43,483 nt of DNA from an uncultured Lachnospiraceae bacterium (GTDB lineage: Bacteria; Bacillota; Clostridia; Lachnospirales; Lachnospiraceae), in NCBI GenBank assembly GCA_910587045.1, contig CAJULG010000016.1:1-43483 (forward strand), read 5' to 3'. Of this stretch, positions 1 to 7,761 are shown piece by piece. Made by a program: the position numbers and the translations under genes. Each line of letters begins with the position of its first letter. The stretch's first letter is position 1. Below the pieces are notes generated by a model. That model was not told the DNA's origin and made no database searches. It saw only the letters and a program-made list of their open reading frames with translations.

Positions 1-50
1 TCTATTTAGAGCATGGTTATAACGAGAGGGATAATGTGTGGATTAATTAA
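1..50 (+). CDS. 3' end of a gene paralogous to the next one (partial)
   Basis: An open frame enters from the left edge (codons in phase with base 3) and stops at TAA 48-50. Its last residues read YLEHGYNERDNVWIN. The following gene ends with YLEHGYNAGNGMVLKE, so seven residues are identical at the same distance from the C-terminus. I infer a tandem paralog of the polytopic ectodomain protein that starts at 77. Only about 16 codons are visible, so nothing more can be said about its length or integrity. Confidence 0.6.
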   Translation, partial: YLEHGYNERDNVWIN

Positions 51-76
51 TATGTATTTGAATGAAAGGGGAGACT

Positions 77-1876
77 ATGAAGCATCACAGAAAGCTGTTA
101 ACAAGAGATTTTATATTCTGGCTCTGCACAGCAGGATTATTTTCTGTTCTGAACGGATATTTTATCCGCTGCTATATCAGGAATCAGGAGCTGGTCCGTC
201 TATATGGGGTCATCTATCATTTTCGTGCAGAAGACTGCATATCTATCGCTTTGGAAGTGGTATATCCATTGTTCGGAATCTTTCTGATCCTGTCCTGCAG
301 TATGTTCCAGCGGTTTCGGCGGGATGGCTTTTATGAACTGAACCATCTGTATGCAGAACGGCGGAATTATCTGGTTCAACTGTCCGTTCTGATCGTGCTG
401 GATATCCTGATCGCTTTCAATGCCCTGGTCTGGGTACTGGTCTTATACAGGAGGAACTGTACGATCCGTCCGGATTATCTGGTTCACATCATAGAGAACA
501 TCCTGGTCTGGTATGGGCTGGTGATGCTGGTTCCGATCCTGGCCGGATATGTGCTTTCCCTGATCCGCAATAAGCGGTTTGTCCTGTGCATGGCAGTGGG
601 GCTCCTGCTGCTCCAGAGTCCGCTCCTGGAGGATCTGGCGCCTGAACTGGCGTATGACAGAGGGATCAATCTGTATCCATTTGTCAGATGGGTGCGGTTA
701 ATGCCGTTTCCAAGAGGCGATGTAATAAGTGGTTTTGTCTATACCGGTTATCCGGTTGTCCGGGAAACCTACTGGCAGCCGGTATTCTGGATCAGTGTCT
801 GTCTGTTCTTTCCTGTCGTCACCTTATGCCCGAAGGGGAAGCGGCGGAGGCTGGGACTGGGATTGAATGCCATACTGTTACTTTGTGCTGCGGGCATTCT
901 TGCCTATATGCCGGCGGATACGCGGGTTGAATATATGAATGTGAATCTGGGCGTGCAGCATCCGGAGTATTATTATAGATTTTCTCCGAGGCAGCCGGTA
1001 ACAAAGGAGGAGCCTGCGGACTTTTCCGTCAGCGGGTACAAGATGGATCTGGAGATCACGGACCGTCTGGAGGGGGAGGTGACCCTGTACATAGCGGAGA
1101 AAACCGGCCGTGATCACTATTATTTTACCCTGTATCATACCTATCAGGTGACGGGAGTGCGGGATCAGGATGGAAGAAGGCTGCAGTTTCAGCAGTATGA
1201 TGACTATGTGGATGTTGAAGATACCGGCGATATCGAAGCGGTCACCATAAGCTACCGGGGGAGTGCGCCGGGCTTCTATTCCCATGAGAAGGGGATCCGG
1301 CTTTCCAGTTATGTTCCCTATTATCCGAGACCCGGGTATCATGTGGTGTTTGGAAAGACAGAAGAAATTCAAAATACGGAATATTTTCCGATCCTGGAGG
1401 AGAATCTGTGCAGCTTTGACATTCAGATCCATACGGGACAGCAGGTGTATTCTAATCTGCCGGAGCTGGAGAAGAACCATTTTCAGGGAGAGGCGAACGG
1501 AGTCTTTCTTCTGTCCGGTTTCGTGGAGGAATACGATTACCGGGGTGTCCGGCTCCTGTATCCCTATAATGGGCATGAGTATAGCAAAGAGAGGTGGGAA
1601 GAAAGCATTGATTATCTGAAAGCATTTGAGGCGGCGCATTTACCGCCGGAGCAGGAAGGTGGTGTTGAGACGATCGTTTTGTGTGCAGAGGAGTGGTATA
1701 ACAGATATTATACTTTTGGAAGTAACTGGGCGGAGGTGTATATGCTGCCGCCGGAAACCATGCGGGAGTTTTACAATGATGATGCGTGGCCGGATGAACG
1801 GGAGTTTATCCTGTATTATCAGTTTTATTTAGAGCATGGCTATAATGCAGGAAATGGCATGGTATTAAAGGAATAG
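77..1876 (+). CDS. polytopic membrane protein with large extracytoplasmic domain, probable ABC-2 type permease partner
   Basis: The product has 599 residues. The start at 77 is preferred over the in-frame ATG at 62 because GAAAGGGGAG sits just upstream of 77. Roughly the first 280 residues hold about seven hydrophobic segments. The remainder is hydrophilic and Tyr-rich and should lie outside the membrane. The outer part, around residues 310-420, has the alternating strand pattern and a late 'SYRG' turn reminiscent of the N-terminal beta domain of M1 aminopeptidases. No HExxH zinc motif is present, so peptidase activity is not expected. ABC-2 permeases fused to M1-like domains are known in Firmicutes; assignment to that class is inference. 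It is followed by a secreted protein, an ABC ATPase and a small permease on the same strand. A paralog precedes it. Substrate unknown. Confidence 0.6.
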   Translation: MKHHRKLLTRDFIFWLCTAGLFSVLNGYFIRCYIRNQELVRLYGVIYHFRAEDCISIALEVVYPLFGIFLILSCSMFQRFRRDGFYELNHLYAERRNYLVQLSVLIVLDILIAFNALVWVLVLYRRNCTIRPDYLVHIIENILVWYGLVMLVPILAGYVLSLIRNKRFVLCMAVGLLLLQSPLLEDLAPELAYDRGINLYPFVRWVRLMPFPRGDVISGFVYTGYPVVRETYWQPVFWISVCLFFPVVTLCPKGKRRRLGLGLNAILLLCAAGILAYMPADTRVEYMNVNLGVQHPEYYYRFSPRQPVTKEEPADFSVSGYKMDLEITDRLEGEVTLYIAEKTGRDHYYFTLYHTYQVTGVRDQDGRRLQFQQYDDYVDVEDTGDIEAVTISYRGSAPGFYSHEKGIRLSSYVPYYPRPGYHVVFGKTEEIQNTEYFPILEENLCSFDIQIHTGQQVYSNLPELEKNHFQGEANGVFLLSGFVEEYDYRGVRLLYPYNGHEYSKERWEESIDYLKAFEAAHLPPEQEGGVETIVLCAEEWYNRYYTFGSNWAEVYMLPPETMREFYNDDAWPDEREFILYYQFYLEHGYNAGNGMVLKE

Positions 1877-1905
1877 TTTCATGATTAAGCAAGGAGGAAG
1901 TGGGT

Positions 1906-2328
1906 ATGAAAAAAGGAACGTTAATCAGAGGACTGATATGTGTGATCGGTATATGCAGTCTGTTTGGACTGCAGGTACATGCGGAGTCAGAGGCCACAGT
2001 GCGGATATATGCGGATGATGATTTTGTAGCATCCGGATCAGTCCGGACACTGGGCAGCCAGGAGGCAGACCGGTATGCATCAATGAGCGGACAGGTGTAT
2101 GCACATTCCAAAAAAAATGCAACCTTTGGTATATATTTTTTGAAATCGAATGGAGACTGGGTTTTAAGTGGAACAGGCCATACCTGTAAGCCAGGGGATT
2201 CCTTTGGCAAACAGGCTCGGCATGGTTCCGGCAATTATGCCTATCTGAGGATTGTAGCAGGCAACGATATGAATGGCTGGGGCAATAAGGGAGCCATCGG
2301 GATCGGTACCATAACGGGACAGGATTGA
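1906..2328 (+). CDS. small secreted protein of unknown function
   Basis: The product has 140 residues. AAGGAGG at 1891-1897 lies 8 bases before ATG 1906; a GTG at 1900 is too close to that site. Residues 1-23 form a clear Sec signal peptide (MKKG, hydrophobic core, VHA before ESE), so the mature protein has about 115 residues. The mature part is rich in Gly, Ser, Asp and aromatic residues, has no transmembrane segment and only one Cys, and looks like a small beta-sheet domain. I do not recognise the family. It lies between the ectodomain permease and the ABC ATPase with short gaps, so it may be cargo, a substrate-sensing partner or a bacteriocin-like product of this transporter. The class is analogous to lactococcin-972-type loci, but no specific motif supports that. 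Confidence 0.7.
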   Translation: MKKGTLIRGLICVIGICSLFGLQVHAESEATVRIYADDDFVASGSVRTLGSQEADRYASMSGQVYAHSKKNATFGIYFLKSNGDWVLSGTGHTCKPGDSFGKQARHGSGNYAYLRIVAGNDMNGWGNKGAIGIGTITGQD

Positions 2329-2371
2329 ACCGGAACATGAGGAAATGGCGTATGGCAGAGAGGAGTCAAAG

Positions 2372-3229
2372 ATGGAAAATTGTTTGCTTATAGAAGATCT
2401 GACGATGGGCTTTCGCAGGAAGACCGTCCTGCATAATGTCAGTCTGGAAATGAAGAATGGTATCTACGGGATATTAGGCCCTAATGGTGCCGGGAAGACC
2501 ACGTTGTTTCGCTGTATCACGAATCTGTATGAGGGAAGCTATAAGCAGATTTCCCTGAACGGCTGCGGAAAGTCCGAGAAGGCATATCCATTTCAGATTG
2601 GCTATGTACCTCAGAAATTTGCCGCCTTCCGGCAGATGAAGGTATCGGAAATGCTTCATTTCTTTGCGGATATGCAGCGGGTGGAGAAGGAGAAGCAGAA
2701 GCAGCGGGTAGAGGAATGTATTCAGGTGGTGCATTTAGAGGAAAAGGCCAACAGCAGGGTGGCCACCCTGTCCGGCGGTATGCTGCGGCGGCTGGGGATC
2801 GCACAGGCATTATTGAACCGGCCGGCCCTGCTGATCCTGGATGAGCCGACCGCCGGCCTGGATCCGGAGGAACGGATTCATTTTCTGAATCTGATCTCCG
2901 GTCTGGAGGGAGATCAGATCGTCCTGATCGCGACCCATATTGTGGAGGATGTGGAATCCATTGCAGACGAGATCGTAGTGCTGAATCAGGGCAGGGTGCT
3001 GCGGCAGGGAAGCAGACAGGAGATTCAGAGCATGGCGGAGGGCAGAACCTATGAGCTGCCGGAGGACAGGCGGAAGGAGATCACAGGGGATTTCTTTCTT
3101 GTGCATACCTTTCAGCGTCAGGACGAGAAGATGATACATATTGTGACGAAGGAAGTACAGGAGCAGCTTGTACCTGTGCCTCCGACGTTAGAGGACGGTT
3201 ATATCTGTCAGATCAGGGAGTATGTGTAG
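2372..3229 (+). CDS. ABC transporter ATP-binding protein
   Basis: The product has 285 residues. The start at ATG 2372 is chosen because GAGGAG is correctly spaced before it; an upstream ATG at 2345 has no such site. Walker A GPNGAGKT is at residues 36-43, the Q-loop falls in YVPQ, the signature LSGG starts at residue 133, Walker B LLILDEP is near 153-159, and the H-loop is in THIVED. This is the stand-alone cytoplasmic ATPase of an ABC-2-like or antimicrobial-peptide-type exporter. The C-terminal 70 residues after the ATPase core are a family-typical extension. Its stop lies one base before the start of the small permease, so the two are almost certainly cotranslated. Substrate cannot be read from sequence. 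Confidence 0.92.
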   Translation: MENCLLIEDLTMGFRRKTVLHNVSLEMKNGIYGILGPNGAGKTTLFRCITNLYEGSYKQISLNGCGKSEKAYPFQIGYVPQKFAAFRQMKVSEMLHFFADMQRVEKEKQKQRVEECIQVVHLEEKANSRVATLSGGMLRRLGIAQALLNRPALLILDEPTAGLDPEERIHFLNLISGLEGDQIVLIATHIVEDVESIADEIVVLNQGRVLRQGSRQEIQSMAEGRTYELPEDRRKEITGDFFLVHTFQRQDEKMIHIVTKEVQEQLVPVPPTLEDGYICQIREYV

Positions 3230-3230
3230 G

Positions 3231-3863
3231 ATGAAAAAGCTGTTTTTTGAATACCGGGGAATCGGGATGAATCGTTTTGTACCATGGGTGGTGGAGCTGG
3301 GCATACTGCCGGCAGTTCTGGTCATGCTTTACCGGAAGTACGGGCCGGGACTGGAGTTCGGCGGCAAGGCCCTGTATTTCTTTCTTCTTTTGCTGCCTAT
3401 GTTTGCCGCATGGTGGAATATCTGTATCCTCCAGCAGTATGTGGAGAATGAAGGAAATGAGATTTATTTTCTATATAAACGGTCAAAGCTTGGCACCGTA
3501 CTAAAGCATCTGATCCTGTACTGTATTCCGGTCTGTATTCTGTATGGTATTTCCGGATTCGGCTACAGGCTTCTGTGGAGGGAGCTTCCGGTCATGCTGG
3601 TCGCCTGCATTTTTATAAATGGAGTGATCTATCTGTTTTTAATGCTGGTTCCCTCCAGTATCATGGCAATCCTGCTATCCGTGGCTTATCCACTCTATGT
3701 CATGTATTTTCACCATGGCGGCCGCCGGTGGTTTATTTACTGGTACAAGGAGGAGATTTCCATGGAGCTGGTACTGCAGGCCCTGCTTCCCATGCTGATT
3801 GCCGCAGTCTGTTTCTATGTTGCCGCATATGAGATCAACATAAGACGAAGGACGTATTCATAA
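3231..3863 (+). CDS. small polytopic membrane protein, probable ABC permease subunit
   Basis: The product has 210 residues. ATG 3231 is preferred over ATG 3222 because GGGAG at 3216-3220 gives a normal spacing. About six hydrophobic helices are spread over the whole length, with short basic or aromatic loops and an Arg-rich C-terminus (NIRRRTYS). It starts one base after the ATPase stop. It has no recognisable catalytic motif and is shorter than typical ABC-2 permeases, so it may pair with the 599-residue protein or its paralog to make the membrane channel. The function is inferred from neighbourhood and hydrophobicity only. Confidence 0.7.
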   Translation: MKKLFFEYRGIGMNRFVPWVVELGILPAVLVMLYRKYGPGLEFGGKALYFFLLLLPMFAAWWNICILQQYVENEGNEIYFLYKRSKLGTVLKHLILYCIPVCILYGISGFGYRLLWRELPVMLVACIFINGVIYLFLMLVPSSIMAILLSVAYPLYVMYFHHGGRRWFIYWYKEEISMELVLQALLPMLIAAVCFYVAAYEINIRRRTYS

Positions 3864-3889
3864 TGATCATGATCATAACCGGGGAAAGG

Positions 3890-3936
3890 AACTGCTTTGC
3901 TGTCTGTCCCGAAAGGGGCTTGACAGTACAGCAGTT
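3890..3936 (+). other. long imperfect hairpin overlapping the trpB2 promoter
   Basis: The left arm 3890-3904 (AACTGCTTTGCTGTC) pairs with 3922-3936 (GACAGTACAGCAGTT) with two mismatches. An inner CCC-GAAA-GGG stem closes on a GNRA-type loop. No T-run follows, so it is a weak candidate terminator for the upstream ABC locus. Its right arm contains most of the -35 box of the next promoter, so an operator role is equally possible. Confidence 0.55.
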
Positions 3937-3948
3937 CTGTGGTAACTT
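3920..3948 (+). promoter_or_regulatory. sigma-A type promoter of the T-box/trpB2 transcript
   Basis: TTGACA at 3920-3925 is a perfect -35 box. A 17-base spacer leads to TAACTT at 3943-3948. Transcription would begin near 3955, just before the first conserved part of the T-box leader (GAGGAAGTA at about 3974). Confidence 0.65.
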
Positions 3949-3954
3949 AGACCC

Positions 3955-4227
3955 ATGTTAAACCGTTGAGAAAGAGGAAGTACATACGAAGTATGCTTCA
4001 CAGAGAGCCGCAGGCGGTGGGATTGTGGCAGGTAATAGCGTATGGAATGGGCTTTCGAGGGCAACCCGAACCGGAGCCGGTAGGGAAGACGGAGAAGACA
4101 CTTCGTTAACAAATCAGATATATGCAGGTATATCGTAGAGAGGATACAGATCGCTGTATCAAGCAGGGTGGCACCGCAGGAGTTGAACTCTTGTCCCAGC
4201 ATAGAATGGGATAAGGGTTATTTTTTT
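3955..4227 (+). promoter_or_regulatory. T-box leader, tryptophan-specific
   Basis: The leader carries the conserved T-box order. GAGGAAGTA and AGAGAG elements of stem I come first. The specifier region follows as GAA-TGG-GC, with TGG at 4048-4050 just before CTTTCGAG. The 14-base T-box core AGCAGGGTGGCACC lies at about 4162-4175, followed by a terminator. TGG is the tryptophan codon. By the known mechanism, uncharged tRNA-Trp pairs with the specifier and with the T-box bulge, stabilises the antiterminator and allows transcription of the downstream gene. The downstream gene is a tryptophan synthase beta homolog, which agrees with the specifier reading. Confidence 0.9.
4186..4227 (+). terminator. 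T-box regulated intrinsic terminator
   Basis: Arms 4186-4198 (AACTCTTGTCCCA) and 4207-4219 (TGGGATAAGGGTT) form a 13-pair stem with two G-U pairs, an 8-base loop and then seven T at 4221-4227. The 5' arm lies directly after the T-box sequence, as expected for the alternative fold to the antiterminator. Confidence 0.9.
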
Positions 4228-4323
4228 GCGCAGAATGCATAAAAGATCAGTCCTTTCCCGAACAATACTATAAGCAGCCCGTTTCCTGCGAAGCCGGGCT
4301 TACAGTCGAAAGGAGAAGCGAAC

Positions 4324-5709
4324 ATGAGTGAACAGAACATCCCGTACAAAATTTATCTGGATGAAGAGGAGATACCAAAGCAATGGTATAATGTCCGGGC
4401 AGATATGAAGAATAAGCCTGCTCCGTTGCTGAATCCGGGCACCTTACAGCCGTTGAAGCCGGAGGAGCTGGCACCGATCTTCTGTGAGGAGCTGATCGCA
4501 CAGGAGTTGAATGACACAGATGCTTATATTGATATCCCGGAGGAGATTCAGGCCTATTACAGAACCTATCGCCCGTCTCCGACCATGCGGGCCTATCATC
4601 TGGAGAAGGCGCTTGGTACGCCGGCGAAGATTTATTATAAGTTCGAGGGAAATAACACCAGCGGGAGTCATAAGCTGAATTCTGCTATTGCTCAGGCCTA
4701 TTATGCAAAGAAGCAGGGCTTGAAGGGTGTTACGACAGAGACCGGAGCCGGTCAGTGGGGAACCGCACTTTCCATGGCATGTGCCTATTTCGGATTGGAC
4801 TGCAAGGTATATATGGTGAAGGTTTCTTATGAACAGAAACCGTTCCGGAGAGAGGTCATGCGTACCTACGGGGCAAGCGTTACCCCTTCTCCGTCTATGG
4901 AGACTGCAGTCGGACGAAAGATATTAGAGAAGCATCCGGGCACCACCGGAAGTCTGGGCTGTGCCATTTCCGAGGCAGTTGAGGTGGCAACCACCAATGA
5001 GGGCTACCGCTATGTACTGGGAAGCGTGTTGAATCAGGTGCTGTTACATCAGTCTGTCATCGGCCTGGAGGCAAAGAAGGCTTTGGAAAAATATAATGTA
5101 AAGCCGGATATTATCATCGGCTGTGCCGGCGGCGGTTCCAATCTGGGCGGTCTGATCTCTCCATTTATGGGTGAGAAATTAAGAGGAGAGGCGGATTACC
5201 GCTTTATCGCAGTAGAGCCGGCTTCCTGCCCAAGCTTTACCCGCGGAAAGTTTGCGTATGATTTCTGCGATACCGGTATGGTCTGCCCGTTAGCAAAGAT
5301 GTATACCCTGGGAAGCAACTTTATTCCTTCCGCCAATCATGCAGGCGGCCTCCGCTATCACGGTATGAGTACCATCCTGTCACAGCTTTATCATGACGGT
5401 TACATGGAGGCACGTTCCGTTGAACAGACTGCCGTATTTGAGGCGGCAGAGCAGTTTGCAAGAACCGAGGGCATCCTGCCGGCGCCGGAAAGCAGTCATG
5501 CCATCCGTGCTGCCATTGATGAGGCCCTGAAGTGTAAGGAGAGCGGGGAAGAAAAGACGATCCTCTTCGGGTTGACCGGTACCGGATACTTTGATATGGT
5601 CGCATATGAGAAGTTCCACGATGGGGAAATGAATGATTACATTCCGACGGATGCTGATCTTCAGGAAGGCTTTGATGGAATTCCGAAGTTTCCCGGAAAT
5701 GAAATATAG
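4324..5709 (+). CDS. trpB: TrpB2-type tryptophan synthase beta chain (TrpB-like PLP enzyme)
   Basis: The product has 461 residues, longer than ordinary TrpB (about 400) and typical of the TrpB2 subgroup. It should make L-tryptophan from indole and serine (or a related serine donor) with PLP. The PLP lysine is K117 in SGSHKLN. ETGAGQWG at 139-146 contains the catalytic Glu region. GCAGGGSN at 266-273 is the phosphate-binding glycine loop. No trpA or other trp gene is adjacent and a Trp T-box precedes it, so I infer a stand-alone indole-salvage or alternative tryptophan-synthesis role switched on when tRNA-Trp is uncharged. An AAAGGAG ribosome site precedes ATG 4324. A strong terminator follows, so this is a single-gene transcript. 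Confidence 0.93.
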   Translation: MSEQNIPYKIYLDEEEIPKQWYNVRADMKNKPAPLLNPGTLQPLKPEELAPIFCEELIAQELNDTDAYIDIPEEIQAYYRTYRPSPTMRAYHLEKALGTPAKIYYKFEGNNTSGSHKLNSAIAQAYYAKKQGLKGVTTETGAGQWGTALSMACAYFGLDCKVYMVKVSYEQKPFRREVMRTYGASVTPSPSMETAVGRKILEKHPGTTGSLGCAISEAVEVATTNEGYRYVLGSVLNQVLLHQSVIGLEAKKALEKYNVKPDIIIGCAGGGSNLGGLISPFMGEKLRGEADYRFIAVEPASCPSFTRGKFAYDFCDTGMVCPLAKMYTLGSNFIPSANHAGGLRYHGMSTILSQLYHDGYMEARSVEQTAVFEAAEQFARTEGILPAPESSHAIRAAIDEALKCKESGEEKTILFGLTGTGYFDMVAYEKFHDGEMNDYIPTDADLQEGFDGIPKFPGNEI

Positions 5710-5752
5710 GCATGACACATAGATTTTTCTATGGGCGGTGAAGAATGGTTTT

Positions 5753-5796
5753 ACATGCGGGTCTGATGCAGATTTATCAGAACCCGCATGTTTTTT
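5753..5796 (+). terminator. intrinsic terminator after trpB2
   Basis: ACATGCGGGT-CTGAT pairs with ATCAG-AACCCGCATGT, a stem of about 15 pairs with one bulge. Six T follow at 5791-5796. Confidence 0.93.
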
Positions 5797-5826
5797 GTAT
5801 CAAATACCGGATTAGTTTAAAAAAAA

Positions 5827-5855
5827 CTGAAATTCTGCCTAGAAAGTGCTATAAT
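5827..5855 (+). promoter_or_regulatory. promoter of the chemoreceptor gene
   Basis: A perfect TATAAT at 5850-5855 is preceded at 17 bases by CTGAAA (5827-5832). No sigma-28 pattern is visible. It gives a 5' leader of about 120 bases. Confidence 0.55.
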
Positions 5856-5905
5856 AATTCTAATTGAATATAAGAGGGGCAGAAGAGAAATTAATAAGAA
5901 AGGAA

Positions 5906-5967
5906 ATATGCAAACAGGAATGCTTTTACCCTGAATATGTTTGCATATCAGAAAGCTTTGTTTTCTG
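5906..5967 (+). other. two adjacent hairpins in the chemoreceptor leader
   Basis: A perfect 11-pair stem ATATGCAAACA (5906-5916) / TGTTTGCATAT (5938-5948) with a 21-base loop is followed at once by CAGAAA (5949-5954) / TTTCTG (5962-5967). They end 16 bases before the start codon. I could not match them to the c-di-GMP-I consensus or another riboswitch I know. Confidence 0.55.
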
Positions 5968-5983
5968 AAAACAGGTAGGCGCT

Positions 5984-7678
5984 ATGAAGATGAGATCTAA
6001 GATTCTGGTAATGGTATTGATACCGCTTTTATTATTGGGAGTAGTTACGATTGTATTCAGTAATATCCGTATTACACAGGTAGTAACATCCAGTATTGAG
6101 AACGGGCTGCGGGGAGCGGCAGTTTCTGTCAGGGATACGATCGGGTATTCTGATGAGGACAGTCTGTACATAGGCGAGGACGGGAATCTTTACAAAGGTG
6201 AGACCAATATTACCGAGAAGACAGCGATTGCGGATCATGTGAAGGAATCCACCCAGATGGATATTACGGTATTTTATGGAGATACCCGCTATATGACTTC
6301 TATTTGTAACGAGGATGGGAGCCGGGTTCTGGGGACGAAGGCAGGAGAAGCTGTTATTGAAGCAGTATTGAAGAATGGAGAGGATTATTTTTCAAAAGAT
6401 GTAGATGTGCTGGGACAGAAATACTTTGGCTACTATGTACCATTGTATGAGGAGGATGAGATCGTAGGTATGGTTTTCGCCGGTATGCCGCAGGCGGATG
6501 CCAAGGTACAGATCATGCGGATCATCTCCCTTCTGGTAGGGATCATCGTAGTTATGGGCATCATCAGTATGGTACTTCTGATCCTGGAGATCAATAATCT
6601 GGTTTCTGCGCTGCAGAAGGGATCTGCAGCTTTGGATGAGGTTGCAGAAGGAAGGCTGAACGTAGAACTGGATGAGCGTGTGATCCAGAGACGGGATGAG
6701 ATTGGACACATTACCAGGGCGATAGCGAAACTGAAGGAAGAACAGACAATAATCATTCAGACTATGAAGGAGCAGAGTAATGCCTTGAATCATGCATCGG
6801 AATTTCTGAATGAGAAGACGACTGAGACAGCCAATACGGTATCGCAGGTGGAAAAGGCGGTCGAGGAGGTCGCAGAGGGTGCCTCCAATCAGGCGGAGGA
6901 GACTCAGACAGCTACCGATAATGTTATCTTTATGGGTGATATGGTCGAGGAGACAGCGAAGGAAGTGGAGGAAATGCATTTCAATACGCAGAATATGCAT
7001 ACCTTGGGACGGGAAGCATTTGAAACCCTTCACGACCTTCAGGAAATCAATGGACAGGCGACGGAGTCCATTCAGATCATTTATCAGCAGACCAATCTGA
7101 CGAACGAATCGGTTCAAAAGATCAGAGAGGCCACCAGCCTGATCACTTCCATTGCGGCAGAGACGAATCTGTTATCCCTGAATGCATCCATAGAGGCTGC
7201 CAGAGCCGGAGAGCAGGGCCGCGGATTTGCAGTGGTGGCAGCACAGATCCAGCAGCTGGCAGAGCAGTCTAATGCATCGGCCAGGCAGATAGAAGAGATT
7301 ATTTCGTATCTGATCAATGATTCCGATAAGGCAGTAAAGACCATGGATGTTGTAAAGGATATTATGGATCGGCAGAATAATAATGTAATACAGATGGATC
7401 AGCGCTTTCAGAAGGTGATCACGGGTATTGAGGACTCCTTAGAGGCTATGGATCGTATCGCAGAGAAAACAAAGAAGTTGGATGAGGCAAGGATCAATGT
7501 TGTTGACACGGTACAGAATCTGACTGCGATCGCACAGGAGAATGCGGCGAGTACGGAAGAGACCTTTGCATCGATGATCGAGATCAGCAGTATTATCGCA
7601 GATATATCAACAGAGGCAGATGAATTGAAACAGATCGCTTCAGAGATTGACACCAGCATGGAAATATTTGAATTGTAG
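5984..7678 (+). CDS. methyl-accepting chemotaxis protein with sCache-type sensor domain
   Basis: The product has 564 residues. TM1 is near residues 7-27, followed by a periplasm-like sensor of about 150 residues. That sensor reads as a single Cache (sCache_3-like) domain, with landmarks FYGDTRYMTSI, GTKAGE and YFGYYVPL. TM2 is near 183-205 and a HAMP segment follows to about 260. The cytoplasmic signalling domain runs to the C-terminus. Its hairpin tip is clear around residues 391-420 (AAETNLLSLNASIEAARAGE). It should sense a small extracellular ligand and control CheA/CheW. No C-terminal CheR-binding pentapeptide is seen. It has its own promoter and leader, and no che or flagellar genes lie nearby, so it is an orphan receptor. 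Confidence 0.93.
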   Translation: MKMRSKILVMVLIPLLLLGVVTIVFSNIRITQVVTSSIENGLRGAAVSVRDTIGYSDEDSLYIGEDGNLYKGETNITEKTAIADHVKESTQMDITVFYGDTRYMTSICNEDGSRVLGTKAGEAVIEAVLKNGEDYFSKDVDVLGQKYFGYYVPLYEEDEIVGMVFAGMPQADAKVQIMRIISLLVGIIVVMGIISMVLLILEINNLVSALQKGSAALDEVAEGRLNVELDERVIQRRDEIGHITRAIAKLKEEQTIIIQTMKEQSNALNHASEFLNEKTTETANTVSQVEKAVEEVAEGASNQAEETQTATDNVIFMGDMVEETAKEVEEMHFNTQNMHTLGREAFETLHDLQEINGQATESIQIIYQQTNLTNESVQKIREATSLITSIAAETNLLSLNASIEAARAGEQGRGFAVVAAQIQQLAEQSNASARQIEEIISYLINDSDKAVKTMDVVKDIMDRQNNNVIQMDQRFQKVITGIEDSLEAMDRIAEKTKKLDEARINVVDTVQNLTAIAQENAASTEETFASMIEISSIIADISTEADELKQIASEIDTSMEIFEL

Positions 7679-7683
7679 TCCTG

Positions 7684-7746
7684 GTTTTAATAAGAAAACG
7701 TACCACTTATCATCACCCTATTGGGTGGTGATATAGTTTTAATAAG
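7684..7746 (+). repeat. 11-base direct repeats flanking a hairpin
   Basis: GTTTTAATAAG occurs at 7684-7694 and again at 7736-7746. Between them lies a hairpin with arms ATCATCACCC and GGGTGGTGAT (7709-7732). The hairpin plus the following T-rich repeat is a plausible terminator for the chemoreceptor gene. Confidence 0.5.
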
Positions 7747-7755
7747 TTTTGCCGA

Positions 7756-7761
7756 TATAAT
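7756..7761 (+). promoter_or_regulatory. candidate -10 box of the Glu-rich protein gene
   Basis: TATAAT at 7756-7761 lies 75 bases before the start codon. No good -35 box is seen at 16-18 bases, so support is moderate. Confidence 0.35.

Noticed and set aside
878..1639. Long minus-strand open frame of 253 codons
   Set aside because: It lies fully inside the 599-residue membrane protein gene, has no ribosome site and no domain; codon bias of the plus gene explains it.
5862..5983. c-di-GMP riboswitch before the chemoreceptor
   Set aside because: The conserved core of class I (GGCAAACC with GACGCAAAGCC) is not present and class II elements were not recognised.
6392..7117. Minus-strand open frame of 241 codons
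   Set aside because: Antisense to the chemoreceptor coiled coil; Leu/Arg/His-rich content is the mirror of Glu/Lys/Gln codons.
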